A DNA stretch of 64,000 nt, taken from assembly GCA_937927625.1 (NCBI GenBank), contig CALBSD010000057.1, forward strand, positions 3,769 to 67,768. The letters run 5' to 3'. The position numbers were made by a program, and so were the translations under genes. Numbering within the stretch: the first letter of the stretch is position 1; every line of letters begins with the position of its first letter. Source of the stretch: an uncultured Actinomycetes bacterium (GTDB lineage Bacteria; Actinomycetota; Acidimicrobiia; Acidimicrobiales; Ilumatobacteraceae). Under the pieces are notes generated by a model that had not been told where the DNA came from, made no database searches, and worked only from the letters and a program-made list of their open reading frames with translations. Of the stretch, positions 53,296 to 61,734 are shown piece by piece.

Positions 53296-53452
53296 CGCTC
53301 CACTAGCCTGAGGGGAGTTGATGAGAGGTGTGGCGGCGAGTTTCGCACCACATTTCGCATCATCCCTGCCTTCGTGAGGCTGGTGCGTAATTCCAAAACC
53401 CAATGTAGACGGGGTAGTGGCTGGGGTTTCAGTAAATGTTTGGAACGCGAAA
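53296..53452. repeat. Structured intergenic repeat, copy B
   Basis: Full-length but slightly diverged copy: it starts 'CGCTCCACTAGCC', contains the 'CACCACATTTCGCA' block, the GCCT-TCGTG-AGGC hairpin and ends 'TTTGGAACGCGAAA'. It fills most of the 253-bp gap between the module 2 surface gene and the convergent TetR gene; the remaining 80 bp shows no feature. Confidence 0.85.
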
Positions 53453-53533
53453 CGCCGATTTTAGGAACGCATGCGTAATCGATACGAATGGTTCGCGCTC
53501 TGTAATGACAGATTTATCTTTTATGAGTATCGG

Positions 53534-54190
53534 CTAGTTCTCCAGAGTCTGAAGATACGCAACAATCATTTCCGTTAACTCGTGAAGCACGCTTTTAGGT
53601 TGCCCTAACCCAACACCTACTCGATCGAGTGAAGCAACTCCGGCATCGATGATTGTCCTAGCGATTGCGTCTGTTCGTCTGGATGGAACATTTGGATATC
53701 TCGTACGAAGAGCTGACGAGAGGTCGGCCACTGATTTTTCATCTTGCTCTGTGCCGAGGTCGTACAAGCTTGGAATGGCTCGAACTGCGTTTCGGAGAAC
53801 TGTTCCACCAAGAGTAGTAATTCGTAAGTCAAGTAAACTTTTTAGAGTTTCATGGACCCATTCACGTAAATCAGTTGTCTCGTCAAAATGAGCAAGACGG
53901 TTTCGGAGGTAGTCAACTCGCTCAGTTTCAAATCGGATGAACAGTTCAGTTAGAAGTGAATTCTTGTCTGAAAAGTAGTGGTACAACGTTCCAACGTTCA
54001 CCTCTGCGTGATGAGCAACGGCGTTTGTAGTGAATCCTTCGATGCCCTGAGAATGGAGTAGTTCCATGGATGCCCGAAGAATGCGCTCGACTGTTGCTTC
54101 TGATCGTTGTTGAACTGGAGATGCGCGACGGTGACTATGAGGGGTCGGCCGATTGCGTTCTGGACTTACTTTTTGATTTGTCTTAGGCAT
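53534..54190 (-). CDS. TetR-family regulator of catabolic cluster
   Basis: 218 residues with a basic N-terminal extension (about 1-30) and helix-turn-helix 'GFTTNAVAHHAEVNVGTLYHYFSDKNSLL' (about 52-80). The ligand domain is not assignable. It begins 6 bp after the amidohydrolase gene and is last in the ligase-amidohydrolase-tetR unit. The palindrome at 57446 in the divergent promoter is its most likely site. It is not closely related to the two module TetRs. Confidence 0.85.
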   Translation of the reverse strand: MPKTNQKVSPERNRPTPHSHRRASPVQQRSEATVERILRASMELLHSQGIEGFTTNAVAHHAEVNVGTLYHYFSDKNSLLTELFIRFETERVDYLRNRLAHFDETTDLREWVHETLKSLLDLRITTLGGTVLRNAVRAIPSLYDLGTEQDEKSVADLSSALRTRYPNVPSRRTDAIARTIIDAGVASLDRVGVGLGQPKSVLHELTEMIVAYLQTLEN

Positions 54191-54196
54191 GTTTGC

Positions 54197-55840
54197 TTAG
54201 TTCATCTGCACTTTGCCAGCAAGAACTGTTGCGGGAACCGAGATGTCCTTGATGCCCATGGGATCAATTGTAAACGGGTGTTCTGAGAGCACAGAGAAAT
54301 CTGCAAGTTTCCCAACTGAAATAACCCCAACGTCTCCTTCACGTTTCAGCAGATACGCGGCGTCAATTGTGCAAGCACGAAGGGCTTGTTGTGGGGAGAT
54401 CTTCTCAGTTTCTCCCAACACGTTTCCATCCGATGTTCGGCGATTCACCGCACACCACATCGTGAAAAGTGGATCTAGTGGGGTCACAGGTGCATCGGAG
54501 TGTATGGAGAACGGAACTCCAATCCTGAGAGCCGTTCCACATGCATCAAGTGTTCTGGCTTTTGCAGGACCGACAGTATCGCGGCGGTGGGTCTCTCCCC
54601 AATAGAACACATGATTTGCAAAGAGGTTCACGCATACCCCAAGTGCTTTCATGCGTTGAAATGCATCTTCAGATGCAACTTGTGCATGTTCAAGTCGGTG
54701 ACGATGATCAAAGCGAGGGAAATCAAGGAGCAGCCGCTCGTAGATATCCAGCCCAGCGGTGACTGCTTCATCGCCATTTGTGTGTAGAGCTAATTGGAAT
54801 CCCGCCCGATGAAATGGTCTCATCATCTCGAACATGTCATCGGGGTCTGCCAACCACATGCCGTTCGGGTCTCCGCAGCAGTATCCGGGCCAATTGAGTC
54901 GCGCGGAGCGTCCCTGGATTGAGCCATCAATTACAAATTTCACGGGACCCATGCCGAACTTATTAGAAGTTCTTTTAGCCAGTGTATGGACATGGTCAAG
55001 CACGGAACCAGTTACATGATGACCAAGGACTTGGATGAGTGGTGCATACACAATGCGTGTTGGAAAGGATTCTTCGTTCACGACAGAACCGTATTGATCG
55101 ACAGAGTCGCTTGTGGCCGCGTAGGCCAAATCGGTCACAGTGGTACAACCAGACCGTTGAGCGACGACTCCAGCATTTCGGATGCTGTTAGTAGCACCAA
55201 CTTCAAGGTCAACAAACTTTCCGAGCACCGATGTGAGTGCAAGTTCGCGCAATTCGCCAGTAGGAAGACCTGCACCATCACGAATGACTCCCTCATGTTG
55301 ATAGTCGGTCGTGATGCCAGCCAACTGGAGCAACGCTGAGTTGCAATGGCCAATGTGCCCATTGGATTGAAAGACAAAAATGGGGCGCTCACGTGAGATT
55401 GAATCAAGCATGTCTAGGGTGATGCCTGAACTGTGTGCCATGGCGGGATCCCATCCAAGAAAAGTCAGAACTTCGTTCTTGTCTGGGACCGAATGATGCA
55501 TCACTCGAATCTTGTTCAGTGCATCATCGGTGGTTTTGCAGCCATTTTGAAATTCTCCGTTTGACATCCGTCGGGGGTAGGAGCCAATCCATGGAAAATT
55601 TAAAAGAGCACCTTCTTCAAGAATGTGACAATGTGCTTCAATAAAACCCGGTGTGAAGATTTTGTCCGCAAATGTGTCATTTATCGAGATTGCATATCTT
55701 GATAGGTCTTCCCGAAGTTGGCTGAGAGTGCCTGTATGCAGAACTCGGCCGTCCATAACGGCGACAGCTTCGGCAGTGGGCATCGAATGATCATTGGTAA
55801 TGATTTCCTTTGCAACGAAAATCTCAACTTGTTTTTTCAT
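54197..55840 (-). CDS. Amidohydrolase_3 (YtcJ-like) metal-dependent hydrolase
   Basis: 547 residues, normal for this family of cytosolic amidohydrolases. Metal-binding and catalytic motifs are visible: HCH (H70, H72) in 'GFIEAHCHI'; the bridging Lys region 'VKFVIDGS' (K301); 'ALHTNGDEA' (H353); 'HRLEHAQ' (H385); and 'HSDAPV' (D449). The natural substrates of YtcJ-like enzymes are mostly unknown; formamide- or amide-type bonds are usual. It lies 11 bp downstream of the acyl-CoA ligase gene and 6 bp before tetR, so it works with the ligase and the divergent amidase. Confidence 0.88.
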   Translation of the reverse strand: MKKQVEIFVAKEIITNDHSMPTAEAVAVMDGRVLHTGTLSQLREDLSRYAISINDTFADKIFTPGFIEAHCHILEEGALLNFPWIGSYPRRMSNGEFQNGCKTTDDALNKIRVMHHSVPDKNEVLTFLGWDPAMAHSSGITLDMLDSISRERPIFVFQSNGHIGHCNSALLQLAGITTDYQHEGVIRDGAGLPTGELRELALTSVLGKFVDLEVGATNSIRNAGVVAQRSGCTTVTDLAYAATSDSVDQYGSVVNEESFPTRIVYAPLIQVLGHHVTGSVLDHVHTLAKRTSNKFGMGPVKFVIDGSIQGRSARLNWPGYCCGDPNGMWLADPDDMFEMMRPFHRAGFQLALHTNGDEAVTAGLDIYERLLLDFPRFDHRHRLEHAQVASEDAFQRMKALGVCVNLFANHVFYWGETHRRDTVGPAKARTLDACGTALRIGVPFSIHSDAPVTPLDPLFTMWCAVNRRTSDGNVLGETEKISPQQALRACTIDAAYLLKREGDVGVISVGKLADFSVLSEHPFTIDPMGIKDISVPATVLAGKVQMN

Positions 55841-55851
55841 TTATGAAATTC

Positions 55852-57405
55852 TCACTCTGCGCCGAGCAGCTGCTTTTTCAGCTTCTGCTTATCAATTTTT
55901 CCAATAGGAAGAAGTGGCACATCTTCTCGAACGAAAAACGACTTGGGGACCTTGTATCCGGCAAGGCGCTCCTTGCACCAGGCTCGGAGTTCTTCATCGG
56001 TCACTGTTGTCTGTGGTTCGCAGACAACAAACGCAACGCCAATTTCTGAATATGTCTCATCTGGGACACTGATGACAGCAGCTATGGCAATTGAGGGGTG
56101 GCTCTCGAGAACGATTTCAATTTCACGTGGATACACGTTCAGCCCCCCCGATTTGAACATTTCCGAACGCCGCCCCACCAGTTTCAAATGTCCACTGGGA
56201 AGGTGAATCGCTATGTCGCCGGTCTTCAGAAAGCCTTCTTTCGTCAGGGTTTGTGCTGTTGCAGTCGGATTATTGAGGTAGTACAGCAACTTTCCTTCGT
56301 GTCGATACCACACTTCGCCTTCTTCACCCCGAGGTACTTCATTTCCGTCGTCATCGGCGATAACGACATCGACATCTGGATTGGGGCGTCCAACTGTTGA
56401 TGCAAGAAGGTCAACAGTGTCTTCCGGAGCACTAAACGTTGCATTGCCGCAAGTTTCAGTCATTCCATAAATAGTAAATAACCTCACGTTGCGACGTGAA
56501 TAGATTTCTACGAATTCTCTGGGAAGGGCGGCGCCACCCCATGCCACAATCTGCAACGAAGAGAGATCGCGAGTCGCGAAGTCAGGATGAAGTGCAATGA
56601 GTTGGAGAACCGTAGGAACATGTTGAAGATTTGTTAGTTGCAGTTCTTCGATCAGTCGAAGCATCTCTGACGGCTCAAATTTTTCGTCGTAGGCGACCAT
56701 CCCGCCGCTCACAATGGTGCTCCCTTGAACATCAACGATGCATCCAAGATGGTTCGTTGGCAGATTACAAAGAACACGTGGTTGATTGATATTCATCTCG
56801 CGGGCATCGCAGTAACTTCCGTACGAAATTCCGTAATGGGGGAGCACTGCTCCCTTCGGGCTTCCACTTGAGCCCGAGGTGTAGACAATTGTGCATGGAT
56901 CCATTCGATCAATGGCGGGAAACTCAGATGGGTCGTGCGATGTTCCATAGCGGTGAAACTCTTCGATCGACATCAAACACCCGCTACTTGGACCGGCATC
57001 TAGCCGCCAAGTGTGTTGAACTGAATCAACAGTTGCTAGTAATTCGACGTCTTCGTGATACGAACGACCTTGCGCCTGAGCAATTGAGAAGATAGCTACT
57101 GGTCGCGCGTCATTCACCACATGCATCTGTTCGCGTTGGGTATATGTGGGGTTGATTCCAACGTATACGGCCCCGATTTTGTGAATGGCCGTGAGGGCGA
57201 TGAGAAATTCAGGACGAGGCGTTGTCAAAATAGCGACAACATCTCCTCTTTTGATTCCGGTTCCTATCAGCGCGCAAGCAAACGCATCAGCGCGATCTCT
57301 GATGTCGCAATAGGTCAGTATCTCACCCTGAAACCACGTGGCCTCGGCTGTCGGAGTGGCGCTCGACCAGTAATCAACGGCATCAAAAAATCGGTCAAAA
57401 AGCAT
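55852..57405 (-). CDS. AMP-forming acyl-CoA ligase (ANL superfamily)
   Basis: 517 residues. The adenylation motifs are intact: phosphate loop 'YTSGSSGSPKGA' (175-186), 'YGMTE' (313-317), 'TGD' (395-397), hinge region 'GRRSEMFKSGGLNVYPREIE' and catalytic Lys K503 in 'PIGKIDK'. It activates a carboxylic acid to its CoA thioester through an acyl-adenylate; the chain type cannot be told from sequence. First gene of the minus-strand unit, divergent from the MaoC-like genes across a 71-bp promoter gap. Confidence 0.9.
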   Translation of the reverse strand: MLFDRFFDAVDYWSSATPTAEATWFQGEILTYCDIRDRADAFACALIGTGIKRGDVVAILTTPRPEFLIALTAIHKIGAVYVGINPTYTQREQMHVVNDARPVAIFSIAQAQGRSYHEDVELLATVDSVQHTWRLDAGPSSGCLMSIEEFHRYGTSHDPSEFPAIDRMDPCTIVYTSGSSGSPKGAVLPHYGISYGSYCDAREMNINQPRVLCNLPTNHLGCIVDVQGSTIVSGGMVAYDEKFEPSEMLRLIEELQLTNLQHVPTVLQLIALHPDFATRDLSSLQIVAWGGAALPREFVEIYSRRNVRLFTIYGMTETCGNATFSAPEDTVDLLASTVGRPNPDVDVVIADDDGNEVPRGEEGEVWYRHEGKLLYYLNNPTATAQTLTKEGFLKTGDIAIHLPSGHLKLVGRRSEMFKSGGLNVYPREIEIVLESHPSIAIAAVISVPDETYSEIGVAFVVCEPQTTVTDEELRAWCKERLAGYKVPKSFFVREDVPLLPIGKIDKQKLKKQLLGAE

Positions 57406-57445
57406 TGGTCCCCTCGTTTTGTTCAGTTACTAACCTAATAGAATG

Positions 57446-57459
57446 TAAGTATATACTTA
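57446..57459. promoter_or_regulatory. Probable TetR operator between divergent catabolic units
   Basis: TAAGTATATACTTA is a perfect 14-bp palindrome in the 71-bp gap between the acyl-CoA ligase and the first MaoC-like gene, 18 bp before the latter's ATG. One site here could control both units. Confidence 0.65.
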
Positions 57460-57476
57460 ATTTATTGGGGGTAAAA

Positions 57477-57974
57477 ATGACTGACATCGCTTTTGGTATG
57501 AGAGGCAAGATGCGCCCTCAGATTCAACCCGCTGAGGCACATGCCCATGTCGGCGAAGAACTGTTTACGACGGATTGGTTAGTACTCCCAAGATCGCGCG
57601 TTGAGCAATTCCGAGTCGGAACATTTGCGAATGAAGATGACGCAGATATGGACCAATGCCTGACGAATCCTGTTGGCGATGAAAATGTTGATGGATTCAT
57701 GTTGGTATCGCTTTTGCTCCCAGCGCACTTCAACAACAACCCAATTGGTGAACCGGGTTCATTTGGGTTGAACTATGCACTTGAGAATGTTCGTTTCCCC
57801 GCACCTGTTTTTCTTGGTAATCGTGTCCGTGTTGTATGCACACTGACGAATGTTGCCGAACACTCCAAAGGCGTTCTGGTAACAACGCACAATGTGATGG
57901 AACTTGAGAACTCCGAGCGCCCATGCCTAGTGGCAGATTGGACTGTGTTAGTTCGAACAGTTAACTCTCTGTGA
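57477..57974 (+). CDS. MaoC-like hotdog protein 1
   Basis: 165 residues from ATG 57477, preceded by GGGGG about 6 nt upstream. 'GDENVDGFMLVSLLLPAHF' (about 63-81) and 'NYALENVRFPAPVFLGNRVRVVCTL' (about 97-121) match the hot-dog helix and the strand after it in MaoC/NodN-type enoyl-CoA hydratases. The usual catalytic motif (Asp, then His four or five residues on, as in 'GDxxxxH') is not intact: the region reads 'NEDDADMDQCLTNP', without His. It may be inactive, heterodimeric or act differently. First gene of the plus-strand unit. Confidence 0.75.
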   Translation: MTDIAFGMRGKMRPQIQPAEAHAHVGEELFTTDWLVLPRSRVEQFRVGTFANEDDADMDQCLTNPVGDENVDGFMLVSLLLPAHFNNNPIGEPGSFGLNYALENVRFPAPVFLGNRVRVVCTLTNVAEHSKGVLVTTHNVMELENSERPCLVADWTVLVRTVNSL

Positions 57975-57983
57975 GTGCTCCAT

Positions 57984-58481
57984 ATGACGACTGAAGATTA
58001 CAAATGGAGTCTGAGTGAAAACCGCCGTACGGTTTCATTAAATCGAGTTTCATCACTCGTCGGTCAGGAAATATTCGTAACAAATTGGCGTCAAGTTGAC
58101 CGACTCCACTTAGACCAGTTTCATTGGTCCGTTGATGAAGTCGAAGAGACATCTGACATGTCGGCGAATGCAAAGTTTCCTCGCGGCGAGGAAAACATAG
58201 ATGGATTTATGCTCCTTTCTCTCGTGACTTCTGCGTTTTTTAACAACTATCCAATCGGTGGGGAGAATGTCATCGCTTGGAATTACGGGCTGGACCGCGT
58301 GCGTTTCCCGGCAACGACATATCTAGAAGACAGAATCCGATTATGCGTCTCATTGACTGAAGCTGTTCAGAAAGATTCAGGGTTATTGATGACTAATCAT
58401 GTAGTTGTGGAAATCGAGGACAAAGAACGTCCTGCGATGGTCGCGGATTTCCTTGTCATGTTGACAAATCTAGAGAAGTAA
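57984..58481 (+). CDS. MaoC-like hotdog protein 2
   Basis: 165 residues from ATG 57984 (a GTG at 57975, directly after the previous stop, is possible; neither has a clear ribosome-binding site). It is a paralogue of the preceding gene with the same length and blocks ('ENIDGFMLLSLVTSAFFNNYPIG' split across about 63-85; 'NYGLDRVRFPATTYLEDRIRL', about 97-117). The catalytic Asp-His pair is also missing ('SDMSANAKF'). Two adjacent MaoC-like genes often form a heteromer in acyl-CoA degradation (for example ChsH1/ChsH2 in steroid catabolism); the same is possible here. Confidence 0.75.
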   Translation: MTTEDYKWSLSENRRTVSLNRVSSLVGQEIFVTNWRQVDRLHLDQFHWSVDEVEETSDMSANAKFPRGEENIDGFMLLSLVTSAFFNNYPIGGENVIAWNYGLDRVRFPATTYLEDRIRLCVSLTEAVQKDSGLLMTNHVVVEIEDKERPAMVADFLVMLTNLEK

Positions 58482-58503
58482 GTGTACGAGAGGGTGATTT
58501 AAA

Positions 58504-59910
58504 GTGGACTCTATGAAAGACAGCAGTCAACCTTGGTTTATGAGTGGCAGTGATGTTTCTCGATTAGTGAGAGACAAAAAAATCAGTGCCATTGAGGTCA
58601 TCGATTCGCAACTTCAAAGAATTGCTGCTGTGAATGCAAAGATCAACGCAATCGTTGCCGATGGAAGCCATGACGGTCGTGAAATGGCACAACGGATTGA
58701 TAGCGGACAAATTACTGCACCGAATATCGGAATGACCTTGACAACAAAGATCAATACAGATCATGTTGGATATGCGAGCGACAACGGTGTTCGCGCTATG
58801 GCGGCAAACATGCCTCATAAGACAGCGCCATGTATTGAAGGACTGCTGGAGTCCGGAATGGCGATGGTCGGACGCACTAATGCGCCAGCTCTGTCAATGC
58901 GTTTCCACACAGATAATGAACTACATGGGGAAACTCTTAACCCTCATGGCCAACACATTTCATGTGGGGGTTCAAGCGGTGGTGCAGCGGCTGCGGTTGC
59001 AGCGGGTCTCTGTCATGTTGCTCAGGGCAACGATGTCGGAGGTTCAGTTCGTTGGCCGGCGTATTGCAATGGGGTGATTGGGCTTCGGCCAACAATCGGT
59101 CGCATGGTGACTGGAGGCACGAACCCAACGCTTCGAGGTTGGTTGGCTGCGAACATGGCAACAAACGGTCCCATCGCTCGAACAATGGAAGACCTTGAAA
59201 CTGCTTTTACGGCTATGAATAAGCCGAACTGGGCTGATCCTTTCTGGGCGCCAGTACCGCTTCACTTTCCAAGGCCAGATGCTCCGGTCAAGGTAGCGAT
59301 AGTAACGAGTGATTCGTTTGGACTTCATCCCGCAGTGGTGGAGAGTGTGAAGGAAGCAGGTCAGGTATTGGCTAATGCTGGTTACGTTGTAGAAGAGGTA
59401 TCGCCACCAATGCTGGACGAATTGTTCTCATTGTGGACAGCAATTGGATCTGTCGATATGAATTTCGGGTTGATACCGATATTGCCAGCAATCAATGATT
59501 CTGGTTTGACTCAGGTATTCTCTGATTGGGAATCTGCATTTACAGATAACACTGGTTTGGGCTTCATGAAGGCTCATATGCTGCGAGATCAGATTCTTCG
59601 CAGTTGGAATGAATTCTTCGCTACATATTCTCTAGTTGTTTTGCCGGGATTCGCTGAGCCGATGATGCGTCGCAATCAGGATCGAGAAGGTGGCGATTCA
59701 ATGTTGAAGGTTGCTGAACTTGCCCGTTACATGCTGAATATTCCGGCGTTGGGTATCCCGGCAATGTCTTTTCCAATGGGGAAGCACAATGATGCGCCCA
59801 TTGGTGTTCAGATCGCAGCTCATACGTGGCGGGAAGATTTGATAATTGAGGCGGGATACGCCCTCGAGAATCATCGCGGGAAGATAACCCCCGTTGATCC
59901 TCAGTGGTAA
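58504..59910 (+). CDS. Amidase (amidase signature family)
   Basis: 468 residues from GTG 58504, with AGAGGG about 9 nt upstream (ATG 58513 is an alternative). The Ser-cisSer-Lys triad is visible: Lys K82 in 'TTKINTDHVG', the cis-Ser in 'CGGSSGG' (S157/S158), and the nucleophile S181 in 'GNDVGGSVRWPAYCNGV'. The enzyme hydrolyses carboxamides to acid plus ammonia or amine. Third gene of the plus-strand unit (23-bp gap). A likely route is amide cleavage here, then CoA activation by the divergent ligase; this is inference. Confidence 0.9.
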   Translation: MDSMKDSSQPWFMSGSDVSRLVRDKKISAIEVIDSQLQRIAAVNAKINAIVADGSHDGREMAQRIDSGQITAPNIGMTLTTKINTDHVGYASDNGVRAMAANMPHKTAPCIEGLLESGMAMVGRTNAPALSMRFHTDNELHGETLNPHGQHISCGGSSGGAAAAVAAGLCHVAQGNDVGGSVRWPAYCNGVIGLRPTIGRMVTGGTNPTLRGWLAANMATNGPIARTMEDLETAFTAMNKPNWADPFWAPVPLHFPRPDAPVKVAIVTSDSFGLHPAVVESVKEAGQVLANAGYVVEEVSPPMLDELFSLWTAIGSVDMNFGLIPILPAINDSGLTQVFSDWESAFTDNTGLGFMKAHMLRDQILRSWNEFFATYSLVVLPGFAEPMMRRNQDREGGDSMLKVAELARYMLNIPALGIPAMSFPMGKHNDAPIGVQIAAHTWREDLIIEAGYALENHRGKITPVDPQW

Positions 59911-59942
59911 GACGTACTCGTCAAGTCGCCGCATCTGGCTGG

Positions 59943-60098
59943 CACTAGTAACATCTCACATAGATGTCGCAGAATGTGGCGGCGAATAACGCACCACATT
60001 TCGCACCATCCCCGCCTTCGTGAGGCTGGTGCGAAATTCCAAACCCCAATATTGATGGGGATGTGGCTGGGGTTTCAGTAAACGTTTGGAACGCGAAA
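59943..60098. repeat. Structured intergenic repeat, copy C
   Basis: Its last 103 bp (59996-60098) are identical to 62866-62968 in copy D. Nested inverted repeats: CGCACCA...TGGTGCG enclosing GCCT-TCGTG-AGGC; and TTCCAAAC...GTTTGGAA enclosing CCCCA-N7-TGGGG. It fills most of the 214-bp gap between the amidase gene and the convergent winged-helix gene. Confidence 0.9.
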
Positions 60099-60124
60099 TC
60101 TCAATTATCGGAATACGAGTCTCC

Positions 60125-60445
60125 TTATGTTTTGTTGCTCAGCCCTAAAAATATTTCGCTGATCGCATGTTCGGATTCAAGCGGATGACGAAGGCTTCGC
60201 GAATAGTCAATGGAGTATGAGTTCCGTCTTCCCACCTTCGTACGGGTGAGGTAACCGCCGTCAACGAGGTCCTGGACAATGCGTACTGCCGCACGCTCTC
60301 TGATCCCCACAAGATCGGCGATTTCAGTGACGCGAATATCCGGGTTCTGAGATATCGCGACCAAGACATGTCCGTGGTTGGACAGGAACGTCCAGTTCCT
60401 AGCGTCAATCTCGGCCGTTTCGGGAACAGTTGGTCGACGAGGCAT
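60125..60445 (-). CDS. Winged-helix transcriptional regulator A
   Basis: 106 residues from ATG 60445 (GAGG is 3 nt upstream; a longer frame would run into the operator region). 'HGHVLVAISQNPDIRVTEIADLVGIRERAAVRIVQDLVDGGYLTRTKVGRRNSYSID' (in parts, about 24-80) is a MarR-like winged helix-turn-helix of a type common in Actinobacteria. It is a paralogue of the regulator at 61393 (both read 'HVL-x-N-P-x-I', 'ER-A-R', 'GRRN/GRNN-Y'). Divergent from the DUF6671 gene, with an operator-like inverted repeat between. Confidence 0.8.
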   Translation of the reverse strand: MPRRPTVPETAEIDARNWTFLSNHGHVLVAISQNPDIRVTEIADLVGIRERAAVRIVQDLVDGGYLTRTKVGRRNSYSIDYSRSLRHPLESEHAISEIFLGLSNKT

Positions 60446-60476
60446 GGCCTCATGGTAGGGCAGATACACACTCCAT

Positions 60477-60516
60477 TTGACATGTCTTAAATGACATGAT
60501 AAAAATGTCATGTCAA
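60477..60516. promoter_or_regulatory. Nested operator and promoter of the DUF6671-SbtA operon
   Basis: The outer inverted repeat is TTGACATG (60477-60484) and CATGTCAA (60509-60516); the inner one is ATGACAT (60491-60497) and ATGTCAT (60505-60511). TTGACA at 60477 and TAAAAA at 60500, 17 nt apart, make a good sigma70-type promoter for the plus strand, and the symmetric arrangement gives a TTGACA for the minus strand too. A regulator bound here would control both directions. Confidence 0.7.
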
Positions 60517-60523
60517 TTACAGC

Positions 60524-61396
60524 ATGTGTTCAGAGAGTGCAGAAACGGTGTTGAAAAGTCATCCGCTGAAAGGGAAAACGGCAGTCCTTTCGACCAAGCA
60601 TCAAAAGGGCACATTGATTGCCCCGGCGATGGAATTGACACTCGGGATGTATGTGACCGAGGTCGATGTAGATACGGATCTCTTGGGAACCTTTGCGGGT
60701 GAGGTCGAACGATCTGACGGACCAGTGGAGACGGCTTTTCGTAAGGCGCGCCTAGGTCTCGAGGCCACTGGCGAGATGTGTGGATTTGCATCTGAAGGAA
60801 GTATCGGCAGCGACTCAATCCTTCCGATGATGGTTGATGAAGAAATCATTGCCTTTGTCAATGTGGAGGATGGATACGAAGTGTGGGAGTCAATTCGAAG
60901 TTTCGACATCACAGCCCGTTCAACGTGTGTAAACGGCACAGAGAGCCTTGATGCCTTCTTGGCTGGAGCTGATTTCCCCCGTCACGGTCTCATTGTCCGC
61001 CCTTCGGACGGGTCGCATTCTCTCGTCTACAAGGGCATTCATGACTACGAGATTCTGAAAAAGTCTGTTCGTGAAGTCCGGAAGACATCTAGTGACTCCC
61101 AAGTCATTATTGAGACAGACTTGCGGGCTCATCACTGTCCTAGTCGACGAGTCAATATTGAAAAAGCTGCAGCAAAATTAGCGACTCGATTACGAGAACT
61201 ATGTCCAGCGTGCTCTACCCCCGGTTGGGGACTTGTGCGGGTGAACCGTGGGTTGCCATGCGATTGGTGCGCAACGGAAACACGTCTTGTTCGTGAAGAG
61301 ATCTTTGGGTGTGCCAAATGTGACAACGAGCAAGTGGCGCAGAACTTGATTTCCAAAACTGCAGACCCGCAGTGGTGTGAGAGATGCAATCCATGA
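60524..61396 (+). CDS. DUF6671 family protein
   Basis: 290 residues, soluble. The pattern 'HPLKGKTAVLSTKHQKGTLIAPAME' (in parts, about 13-37), 'DLLGTFAGEVERSDGPVETAFRKARLGLE', 'FASEGSIGSD' and 'DEEIIAFVNVEDG' fits the DUF6671 family as I know it; its function is unknown. The C-terminus (about 230-290) has four CxxC pairs ('CPAC', 'CDWC', 'CAKC', 'CERC'), probably two zinc ribbons. It starts about 12 nt after the predicted transcription start, without a clear ribosome-binding site, so near-leaderless translation is possible. It overlaps the next gene by ATGA. Confidence 0.75.
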   Translation: MCSESAETVLKSHPLKGKTAVLSTKHQKGTLIAPAMELTLGMYVTEVDVDTDLLGTFAGEVERSDGPVETAFRKARLGLEATGEMCGFASEGSIGSDSILPMMVDEEIIAFVNVEDGYEVWESIRSFDITARSTCVNGTESLDAFLAGADFPRHGLIVRPSDGSHSLVYKGIHDYEILKKSVREVRKTSSDSQVIIETDLRAHHCPSRRVNIEKAAAKLATRLRELCPACSTPGWGLVRVNRGLPCDWCATETRLVREEIFGCAKCDNEQVAQNLISKTADPQWCERCNP

Positions 61397-61734
61397 GAAA
61401 CGACGAGTCAACTCCCCGGCACGATGCGCAACCAATTCACTTGTTGTCTCGATATACACATGTTCTCTTGATTCTCACCAAAAATCCAAATATCACAATG
61501 CGCGAACTATCGATTGTTTTGGAAGTCACTGAACGCACAGCGTTGAGAACTCTGAATGAGCTTGAGAGAAAAGGGTTTATCAGTGTTGACCGTCGTGGAC
61601 GTAACAACTGGTATCGAGTTCTGTTCGACGCTCAATCGGCATCGCGATTTGAAAACAATTGTTCGACTCGCGACTTAATCGGAATGGTCATAGGCCATGA
61701 ACACATCAATCAGAAACATGTTGAGGTTATATGA
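61393..61734 (+). CDS. Winged-helix transcriptional regulator B
   Basis: 113 residues from ATG 61393 (ATGA overlap with the DUF6671 stop; an ATG at 61384 is an alternative). 'THVLLILTKNPNITMRELSI' and 'VTERTALRTLNELERKGFI' (about 22-60) form a MarR-like winged helix paralogous to regulator A. Its own stop overlaps the sbtA-like start (ATGA), so it is translationally coupled to both neighbours. Probably binds the operator at 60477-60516, alone or with A. Confidence 0.8.
   Translation: MRNDESTPRHDAQPIHLLSRYTHVLLILTKNPNITMRELSIVLEVTERTALRTLNELERKGFISVDRRGRNNWYRVLFDAQSASRFENNCSTRDLIGMVIGHEHINQKHVEVI

Noticed and set aside
57405..57476. Extended start of the first MaoC-like gene upstream of 57477
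   Set aside because: The extension would run through the divergent promoter and palindrome; ATG 57477 has a G-rich ribosome-binding site and gives the same length as its paralogue.
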